DNA from: Denticeps clupeoides
Taxonomy: Eukaryota; Chordata; Actinopteri; Clupeiformes; Denticipitidae
Direction of reading: 5' to 3'
Length of the DNA stretch: 64,000 nucleotides
Assembly: GCF_900700375.1 (NCBI RefSeq)
Contig: NC_041724.1
Coordinates: 15,901,204-15,965,203, forward strand
Shown here: in pieces, positions 55,761 through 64,000 of the stretch
Layout: the number at the start of each line of letters is the position of its first letter
Numbering within the stretch: position 1 is the stretch's first letter
Program-made: the position numbers and the translations under genes
The notes under the pieces: generated by a model
What the model was told of the DNA's origin: nothing
The model's database searches: none
What the model saw: only the letters and a program-made list of their open reading frames with translations

Positions 55761-56225
55761 GTTTTGTCTGAATAATTCTGATCAGCATAAATACATTTTG
55801 TAAAAACATTTTTTAAATCGAATTCCTCTCATGTTGTCAAGAACAATCTCTAGTTGTAAATGTAATGGGTGTATAATTCTAAGAGAAATTCTTAATTTAA
55901 TCCATTTTAGAATAAGGCTGTAACATAATAAAATATGGCAAAAGTGATGCACTCTGAATACTTTCTAGATGCACTCTATTTGTTTAGCAATGTATATTGC
56001 GCCTGGAGTCATATTTAGAACAAGCAGCATTTTGGTTGTATGACCTTTGCTTTTTGATTAAATAAAATGGTTGTCCTGTACAAAGTTAATGTGAATGCTT
56101 GTCTAGTAGGTCTAGGTAGAAATTGTTCTGTAAAGGTGGTGGGGTGAACATCTCGTAGCGGAGTCATAAGTGTCTACAGTCATGATTTCTTTTTTTTCTG
56201 TAATAACTGAACAGCTTGTCTGTAA
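55761..56225. other. Z6 5' flank and spacer
   Basis: To about 55865 it resembles the 5' flanks of Z4 and Z5. A worn Tc1-type end lies at about 55895-55980. The remainder is unrecognised. Confidence 0.45.
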
Positions 56226-56229
56226 ATGG

Positions 56230-57031
56230 TTGTAAACAGGATGAACTAAGAAGATTTTAAAATGTGGATTCATTCCAAAGAGGTATTTGTTCTGTAATGC
56301 CCGTCAAAAATCTTAAAATAATGTATGCAGATTATGGTAAAAATAACAGAGCTGCTATAGATGTTCACAAGGCATTTGACATGATAGAGTGGCCATATTT
56401 GATTGCAACACTTCAGAAATTTGGATTTGGGGGGTACCTTTATGGAATGGGTGAAACTATTGTATAGTAACCCAAAGTCCTCCATTATAACGAATGGGGA
56501 CAGATCCAGTTCATTTTATCTTCACTATCCCCCCTGCTGTTTAATAACTAGAACCCCTGGCTATTGGAATCAGGGAGCAACCCTGTGTTGAAGGCATTAA
56601 GTCATGTGGTATGGAGTTTCCGGTGTCATTGTTTGGGGATGACCTTCTTGTCTTTCTATCTGACCCAGCAGTCTCTATTCCTGTCTTACTAGAATACATA
56701 CATTCATTTGGTAATATTTCAGGTTATACCATAAACTGTGGGAAAAGTGAATTTATACCCTTAAAAGACCAAATCAATCACTGAAGATTTGACAAAATTG
56801 CCTTTTAGAGTTCAGAAAGAGTGCTTCACTTTCTTTGGTCTGAAACTGACTAAAAATCCCAAACATCTATTCAAATGTATTTTTGCTGAATCTATAGAAA
56901 AATTCAAACACAATATTGAATTTTGGAGAATATTGCCTCTTTCTATGACAGGTCGAGTAATGGCAATAAACATGGTGAACCTACACAGGTTTTTGTACCT
57001 TTTTCAGAACCTGCCCATTTATTTGAATGAA

Positions 57032-57064
<33 letters not shown>

Positions 57065-57440
57065 GGCTCAATTCAATTATTTTGCCTTTTGTGTGGGGCT
57101 ACAAAGCACATAAAATAACCAAGATGCTTCTTCACAAATCTTAAGAAGAGGGGGGCTTGTATACTCCTTGAGTATACTGAATCAGATAAAAGTGGCTTGC
57201 CATGTTCTGTTTTTTTCTTACACGCTCCTACATGTCAAAGCAGCTCACTCTTGCAATCACAGTTAGATGGAGGGGGTTGCAGTCTAGAGAGTGAGGGGCA
57301 TCAGAAAGTTTGAATTAGCTCATTGACCAATTTGCATCTTTTGCCCAGCTAAGTGCTAAATTAAAATCTTCCAAAACTCACTTTTTTCCCCCACTACCTC
57401 CAAATCAGGCACTGTTAAGGAAAGAGTTCCCAGTTTTTAA
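56230..57440 (+). mobile_element. L1/Tx1-like LINE fragment
   Basis: HKAFDMIEWPYLIATLQKFG near 56370 is the L1-type reverse-transcriptase catalytic block. FGDDLLVFLSDP-like sequence near 56635 is the FxDD region. RVQKECFTFFGLKLTKNPKH and IEFWRILPLSMTGRVMAINM near 56805-56975 is the region downstream of it. A T run (57030-57058) interrupts it. Many frame changes. Related to, but not contiguous with, the element at 41820-46200. Confidence 0.75.
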
Positions 57441-57475
57441 TTCTGTATCCCCCCCCCCCCCCCTTTTTTTTTTTT
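57441..57475. repeat. C/T homopolymer tract
   Basis: About 16 C followed by about 14 T. A low-complexity tract that may be an assembly weak point. Confidence 0.85.
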
Positions 57476-57479
57476 TATT

Positions 57480-57600
57480 TTATACCTCCTGCCCTTACCC
57501 AGAACAACTTACAATCAGTAGTGACAAGGATAGTCACCCTGGAGACACTCAAGGTTAAGAATCTTGTTCAAGAACTGTGGCTTCAGACCAACTTTATATT
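57480..57600 (-). repeat. SINE family A fragment
   Basis: The L2-tail half (CCTGCCCTTACCCAGAACAA, CTTACAATCAGTAGTGACAA) is kept; the tRNA head is lost. Confidence 0.7.
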
Positions 57601-58225
57601 TATGCCACAGACGGTCTTTAGAAGCTGAACCTGTGAAAAGTAATACCATCTAGTCCTACGATTAAGGTGAGTTACAGAGCACTATAACTGTAGAGTACAG
57701 GTATATGTTAAAACTGATTTTTTTTTTTTTTTTTTTTTAAATAAAAACTCCACTAGATGAGAGGGCGTGAGGAGTTCTAATTCCTTTGAGAATCCTAGTC
57801 ATTTGGATTTAAAAGCTCAAATGAGTCTTGATTAAATCATGTCTTAACTGCAATGACATGGTAACATTCAACTTGGCTAAGCAAGCATCAATTTAAAGCT
57901 AAAGGACAAGTTACTAGTCAGACAATTCAGGAGATCACCAAATTTAAGTCCCTTGTCCCAATATATTAAGTCATTTGCAACTTTAGCTATTTATTTTAAA
58001 TACAAAAAAAAATAAATAAATTAAAAGGACTATTCAAGGTCTAAGATACTTGGAAACCTGAAGATTTGAAGTGGGAAATCTATCATATTGGCCAGTCCTA
58101 AAGCCAATCAACTGCAACTGGTGCAAAACAGCAGCTCGTCTGCTCACTGGCAAATGAAAGGGTCAACACAACTTACCATCTACAGTGGACAAACCACACA
58201 GAAAATTGATTAATTGAAGGGGGTT
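57601..58225. other. Z6-Z7 spacer, no recognised gene
   Basis: AT-rich, with a T run at 57718-57738. The segment before 58225 does not share the 3' flank seen beside Z3, Z4, Z6 and Z8. Confidence 0.4.
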
Positions 58226-58229
58226 TATT

Positions 58230-60079
58230 TTAATAAAAATATCCCAAGTGAACCTCTCCACTGGAAACAAGGGTTTCTTTCCCAATGTTCACATTCATGG
58301 ACCTCCCTGCAGGAAGAAATAAGGGGTCAGCAGTCAAAACGAGACCATTTCAGAGGAAAAAACAGCACAAGCTACTCACGCTGTCGACCACATGTCTGTT
58401 GACAGGAAGATGTGGCAGAAGGATAGCAAACTGCAGTATTACAGTGTAGGAAAACCTGCACAAAAAGGCAGGATTAGCACACTTATCCTAGCATGCTAGC
58501 CTAGAGGGGGTTCTATTTAATAAACCTACCTTCTCATTCAGCGCCACATAAGATGTAGGGTTCACAAATGTAAACATCTGAAGGATGAAGCGTTTGTAGT
58601 GCGTTGGATACTGAAGCACAGAGGAGCCAGATACAGGAACCAAGGTGGTCAGGTAACGGTCATCCTGGTACGGACACCTGAACAGAGAATTAGTGAGGAG
58701 ACACTGCATACACATCTTTAGCCAGTTACCAAAAAGCACGCTCCATACCCATTAACCAGGATGTCCCACTGTGGGGAGCTGAAGGGGTTCGGGCTGGATG
58801 TGGCCCAACAGCGACCCAGCATCAGAACAAGGTTGGGATCGGTTCTCCCCACAATACGTACTTCAGCGTACACTGGGTCCCGCAGAACTTTAGTGACTGG
58901 GTAATCAGCACCACTGTAGTAGGAGTTGTACGCTACAGTAGCTACAGAGAGAGGAAACAGTAAAGCTCCCAAATCAATACTGAAAAAGGAAGGTAGGAAT
59001 TTAGGACGTGCAGTACCTTCCACACATCCTTTGATGGCACAGCGGCCATTAGCCAGCCTGAGCTCCACCTGGAGTGGACCAAGAGCAGCAACTGGCAGTG
59101 GTGTGTCGGAGAAGCCAGTTTGAACCACCACTGCCTCCACAGCAGCACCAAAATAGCGACACTGAAAGAGAAGCCTGCAGAAGACAGTGCATTAAGACCT
59201 CCCCACCCTCACTCCACACACACAGAATAGAACTACACACTTACGCAAATTGGCTGTCTCTTGTGATGGAACCAAGAGGCCCAACTCCCACCTCGTAAGA
59301 GGAGAACATCCTGTTCTCGTAGATCACATAGCCAGACTCCACCTGCAACAGCCATACAGGATAAGCATTTATTGTAGCTTCACTTACAGAAAGGGATCTC
59401 AAGCCTGTTTTAGGAGAACCCTACCCAGTACCTTCATTCCAAACTAAATTAGAACCAGGAAATAGACCAGTGGTTAGAATAGGAACTGCCAGGAGGGCCT
59501 ACAGGAACTAGATCAGGGACACCTGACACACAGGAACAAGTATTACATGCCCACCGTCACAAGGGTCCCACACGCAGTCACAGGGAACTGGAAAATGGCA
59601 AAGGCACCGTTGGAATCAACAGCAGCACAGGGTGCACTGCTTCCTCCCAACAACGTAACGGAGTCTAAACTCAGCCGGGGGAGGGTTGCATCCATGGCCA
59701 CCACAAGCACAAACTGTCCATCTCTGGTGCACTGGACCGTTACTGAGGACAGGTATAGAAAAGTAGTAAAGAGACTCCGTACAGAATCAAACACCAGGAA
59801 GTAATACTGACACCTACCCATTTTGCCGTAGTAACATTGTTGACCGTCAAAACAGCATCTTATAGCACTGCAGTTACTTGCAGAAATTCCAGGTGCCCCA
59901 CATGGTACCCGCTCAAAATTATTCACTTGACACTGGTCAGAAAGTGGCAGGCCTGGATCACGTGCCAAGGTTGGGATCTGTGGCCCAGAGGGAGCAGGAA
60001 TGGTCTTAATTTGGGCAAAGCACAAAGGGCCCCAGAAAACCAGCACCAGGACACCAAACATGCTCCCTCCTTTACCCAT
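58230..60079 (-). CDS. zp4-like: Zona pellucida protein Z7 (ZP4/ZPB type)
   Basis: Intact, 399 residues, exons 60079-59818, 59742-59555, 59342-59245, 59174-59017, 58941-58749, 58677-58530, 58455-58380, 58306-58230. All cysteines of trefoil and ZP module are kept. RQRR is encoded with CGG in place of AGG at the intron-split codon, a silent difference shared with Z3, Z4 and Z8. The intron 6 acceptor is CAG where the sisters have TAG (one base lost at 58456). It combines a GTATGG donor on intron 5 (as Z2, Z3) with Ala at 183 (as Z4, Z5), a combination that needs exchange between copies or repeated mutation. Stop and AATAAA overlap as in Z2. Confidence 0.93.
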
Positions 60080-60106
60080 ATCCACAACACTACAAACACT
60101 CATTGT

Positions 60107-60228
60107 CAACCATCATGCTGAGGGACTCTTTTATATCTCATCAGATTTACTGATGTATTAGTGTTGGTCATTTAAAACCACACCTCCTCATTAAAATCTT
60201 GATATCTAATCTTCATTTCAATCAGCTG
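60107..60228 (-). promoter_or_regulatory. Promoter of Z7
   Basis: TATAAAA at 60129-60135 (56 bp from the ATG) and CAGCTG at 60223-60228 (88 bp from the TATA box). The palindrome is degraded on one side (TTGGT). Confidence 0.68.
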
Positions 60229-61570
60229 GTCCAGTTGGTGGTTATTTATTTCAGAGTTTTGGCTGAATAAACCTGATTGGCATAAATACATTTAAATGAA
60301 ATATCTCTCCAATTACTTAAATCAATCTTGTGTTGTAAATTATAATATTAAAAGTGAGGCACAGTTGGACCTGGTACTTTTTGCAGTGTTTGGGAGTTTT
60401 CTTTCAAACATTCGCTTGGTTTCTCACTATGGGAACCATTGAATCAGAAATGACACCACCCCTGTAACATGCTCCTCCCTGAAAAACATGCTCCTCCCTG
60501 TAACATGTTCTGCTGATAACATGAGTGAGGTATCTCACCACTTACACCTCCTTGCATATTTGCACGTGGAGAAGCATGGTGAGAAGGTTGTTGTGGTGGG
60601 CTGCTGAGACTGATGTAGGAGAGGCAGGGCTCCCGGTGTGCTGCTGCCATTGGTCCATCTGGTCTGTCTCATTGGTGCATCCATGATCAGTCATGTCAAG
60701 CATATTCCCATAGTGAAATATCTCACACATGTTATCAGAGAACCAGGGTTACGGATGCCAACACTAGGTATATCTCATGATTGCATTGACCAATTTGAAT
60801 GGCTCATGCCTTGTTTGAATTGGCTGAGCCTATAGGGGGCATTCATAGAAATAATGTCATCACAGCATGCAATAACCACACCATGAGTTTGCACAAAATG
60901 GCTGGTTTATGGTCATGTTTTTGCCATTTTTAAGGGGCTCTCTGTGCCCGGGAGGGGTGCAAGTTTTAAACTATCGTGCTGTGGATTCATTTTGAATTTA
61001 TTCACTAAGTTTTTGGTCATGTTTCTTTATGTTGGTGGAATTGTGCCTTTAGTCGAGATTATCCATGTTCAGATGATATGCGATATGTATGAATTGGTAG
61101 ATATTTATGGGTGCTAATATTGTGTGCACTGTGCTGCCCCCAGGGGCAGGGGCCTTAGCTTGGAAGATTTTAACATCCTGGACATAGCTGTTCCAAAAAT
61201 TATGTTCTGTGTCAGAAAACTTTCCACAGCAGCAGAGTAAAAAGTACTTTGGATCATGGGAGAGACTCAAAATTTCAAAAGCTGTCTCAGATAATAGAGA
61301 CACTCCCTTACATTCTGTACCAATCTACATTGGCAAGTTCCTAATGCATTACGCAAAGAATGTAATTTTTTTTTATGTAAAAATTGATATCACAACCAAG
61401 GTAAACAATACTTTTTAATATTACTTTGCACTGAAAGCTAAAAAGAAAAGAATGAAAATATAAATGTATTCAGGTGGAGAGAAATAAAATGCTGTTTGGC
61501 AGTTTAAAAGCAGAAAAAAAGGGGTAATAAAATTCTTATGGGAACAGGCAGATCACCTTACCATAACTCT
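60229..61570. other. Z7-Z8 spacer
   Basis: 60229-60410 shares 5' flank with Z2 (GTGAGGCACAGTTGGACCTG, TTTTGCAGTGTTTGGGAGTT). 60815-60925 (GGGGGCATTCATAGAAA...ATGGCTGGTTTATGGT) has a relative at 26245-26330, and 61203-61285 has one at 39338-39415; both are dispersed repeats of unknown class. 61430-61570 resembles 18960-19100. No gene recognised. Confidence 0.5.
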
Positions 61571-62230
61571 CCAAACTCTGAGTTATAAATGTGCAGCAGG
61601 TCTGAAGGAGAGCTCAGCGTCTCGCTCCACCATGGACTGTATCTCCAGTCTTATAGTAACGGATCTGCCATGGCTGAATATGATCGCTTTCATTGTTAAA
61701 CTGAAAATATTACAATTTCATTTTAACGTCCTGGATTTGCAAATACACCTTGACTGCTGTACACAATTACATACGAGGTACTAGCGAGTGAAATGACAAA
61801 GTAAAAATGCAAATAGCCATGTCTGTAAATACACAACCTATAATCACCCAATGAAAAACAAAACTTCATATCCTGGCTGCTTAGTGACACCGATTGTGCA
61901 CTCAGTTGTCAAAACAATTTGGCAGTGGCAGCTGCTAAACCATACTGTAAAATGCTGGTCAAGAAGTATTCAATGTTGCCTCGGTAGACTCCGTTTAGGG
62001 AGATGCAGGCTTTGCTGTTATGGTCAGGGAAAAGATTCTATGTAATGTGAACAAGGGACATTGATCTCTTCGTTGACTCCACTGTGCTGTAGAGTCGGGT
62101 GTGGCTGTCCTTGTTCTTTCTGAAAGCAACCAGCTCCTTTGTATTCATTATTAAAAGACCTTTGCAGCAATCCACCAACCGTAAGCCTCCTCGATACATC
62201 ACTACTTGTGTGGCACCTGGAGGTGCCGTC

Positions 62231-62338
62231 ATGGTCAAGCATATTAACAGTGGGCTCAGGACCATGGTGAGAATGCTGGTGCTATCGATCATGACTGCCT
62301 TGGGTCCACAATTCATGCATATGCTGAGCATTCTTTAA
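62231..62338 (+). other. Signal-peptide-like segment in the Z8 3' flank
   Basis: Third relative of 19477-19588: MVKHINSGLRTMVRMLVLSI, then MTALGPQFMHMLSIL and a stop. Upstream homology to the Z3 flank extends back to about 61900 (GCAGGCTTTGCTGTTATGGT, AAGATTCTATGTAATGTGAA). Confidence 0.25.
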
Positions 62339-62528
62339 GAGAGGAAGATACTTCCTGAATGCTCCTCACATGTATAGTCCATAACTCTAAAGAAACTGGA
62401 ATCATTATAAAACCAAACAGTCTCAGCCAACTTGCTGCAGCTTTCTTTACAGCTATACAAGCTAGAATAAAATGAGCAAACCCATTACAAGAACCACACT
62501 GGCAGAACTGGATTTAAAAAGTTTATTT

Positions 62529-64000
62529 TTAATAAAAATATCCCAAGTGAACCTCTCCACTGGACACCAGGGTTTCTTTTCCAATGTTCACATTCATGGA
62601 CCTCCCTGCAGGAAGAAATAAGGGGTCAGCAGCCACCACAAGGTCATTTCACAGGAACAGACAGCACAAGCGACTCACGCTGTCGACCACATGTCTGTTG
62701 ACAGGAGGATGTGGCAGAAGGATAGCAAACTGCAGTATTACAGTGTAGGAAAACCTAGCACAAAAAGGCAGGATTAGCACATTTATCCTAGCATGCTAGC
62801 CTAGAGGGGCTTCTATTTAATAAACCTACCTTCTCATTCAGCGCCACATAAGATGTAGGGTTCACAAATGTAAACATCTGAAGGATGAAGCGTTTGTAGT
62901 GCGTTGGATACTGAAGCACGGAGGAGCCAGATACAGGAACCAAGGTGGTCAGGTAACGGTCATCCTGGTACGGACACCTGAACAGAGAATTAGTGAGGAG
63001 ACACTGCATACACATCTTTAGCCAGTTACCAAAAAGCACGCTCCTTACCCATTAACCAGGATGTCCCACTGTGGGGAGCTGAAGGGGTTCGGGCTGGATG
63101 TGGCCCAACAGCGACCCAGCATCAGAACAAGGTTGGGATCGGTTCTCCCCACAATACGTACTTCAGCGTACACTGGGTCCCGCAGAACTTTAGTGACTGG
63201 GTAATCAGCACCACTGTAGTAGGAGTTGTACGCTACAGTAGCTACAGAGAGAGGAAACAGTAAAGCTCCCAAATCAATACTGAAAAAGGAAGGTAGGAAT
63301 TTAGGACGTGCAGTACCTTCCACACATCCTTTGATGGCACAGTGGCCATTGGCCAGCCTGAGCTCCACCTGGAGTGGACCAAGAGCAGCAACTGGCAGTG
63401 GTGTGTCGGAGAAGCCAGTTTGAACCACCACTGCCTCCACAGCAGCACCAAAATAGCGACACTGAAAGAGAAGCCTGCAGAAGACAGTGCATTAAGACCT
63501 CCCCACCCTCACTCCACACACAGAATAGAACTACACACTTACTCAAATTGGCTGTCTCTTGTGATGGAACCAAGAGGCCCAACTCCCACCTCGTAAGAGG
63601 AGAACATCCTGTTCTCGTAGATCACATAGCCAGACTCCACCTGCAACAGCCATACAGGATAAGCATTTATTGTAGCTTCACTTACAGAAAGGAATATCAA
63701 GCCTGTTTTAGGAGAACCCTACCGAGTACCTTCATTCCAAACTAAATTAGAACCAGGAAATAGACCAGTGGTTAGAATAGGAACTGCCAGGAGGGCCTAC
63801 AGGAACTAGATCAGGGACACCTGACACACAGGAACAAGTATTACATGCCCACCGTCACAAGGGTCCCACACGCAGTCACAGGGAACTGGAAAATGGCAAA
63901 GGCACCGTTGGAATCAACAGCAGCACAGGGTGCACTGCTTCCTCCCAACAACGTAATGGAGTCTAAACTCAGCCGGGGGAGGGTTGCATCCATGGCCACC
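62529..64000 (-). CDS. zp4-like: Zona pellucida protein Z8, 5' end beyond the window
   Basis: Exons seen: part of exon 2 (64000-63853), 63640-63543, 63474-63317, 63241-63049, 62977-62830, 62754-62679, 62605-62529. Exon 1 and the start of exon 2, with signal peptide, trefoil and first ZP-N cysteine, lie outside. The visible part is open, with ZP-C cysteines, RQRR and a VHLGYFY end. His at 227 is shared only with Z1, at the far end of the array. Exon 7 ends in C like Z3, Z4 and Z7 while its intron 7 is of the Z1/Z2/Z5/Z6 type, so a change of ancestry falls right at that junction. The donor of intron 7 is GTGAGTCGC where the sisters have GTGAGTAGC. Confidence 0.9.

Overview
The window is vertebrate, almost certainly teleost fish, nuclear DNA. 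Genes are split by short GT-AG introns. Tc1/mariner, hAT, L2/Rex-like, L1/Tx1-like and tRNA-SINE repeats of fish type fill the spaces, and the main gene family is a fish egg-coat (zona pellucida/chorion) family. The species cannot be fixed from the sequence.

The core of the window is a head-to-tail array of eight near-identical zona pellucida genes, all on the minus strand: Z1 (11208-12965), Z2 (14392-16241), Z3 (19735-21661), Z4 (26442-28268), Z5 (34996-36850), Z6 (53761-55611), Z7 (58230-60079) and Z8 (62529 to past the window end). Each encodes a secreted protein of about 397-399 residues in eight exons: signal peptide, short Pro-rich linker, trefoil (P) domain, ZP-N and ZP-C halves of a ZP module, a dibasic furin-type site and a tail of about 23 residues. 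This is the ZP4/ZPB type without the N-terminal Pro/Gln repeat of liver choriogenins. Z1, Z2, Z4, Z6 and Z7 look intact. Z5 has a 2-base coding deletion. Z3 and Z5 have lost the normal stop codon. Z8 is cut by the window edge. Each complete copy has the same compact promoter: a CAGCTG E-box, a GTGGT-N8-ACCAC palindrome and a TATA box at nearly fixed spacing. The expected transcripts have very short 5' and 3' untranslated regions, as known for egg-coat mRNAs.

Region by region: 1-2082 is a fold-back element with minisatellite arms, with an L2 LINE inserted in its loop. 2083-11200 holds SINEs, a Tc1-like transposon (6273-7824) and an LTR with a primer-binding site (8714-9436). 11200-37000 holds Z1-Z5 separated by repeats, including an RTE-like LINE split by a 2.2-kb hAT element with a perfect 8-bp target duplication, and a second Tc1 copy. 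37000-53750 is a repeat-dominated interval of about 17 kb with L1/Tx1-like and L2/Rex-like LINEs, Ty3/gypsy fossils, a solo LTR and the 3' half of a decayed SAMD3-like gene. 53750-64000 holds Z6-Z8.

The ZP copies would act together: secreted by the growing oocyte, cleaved near the C-terminus and polymerised through their ZP modules into the egg envelope. Polymorphic sites are shuffled among copies in a way that fails the four-gamete test, which points to gene conversion or unequal exchange keeping the array homogeneous.
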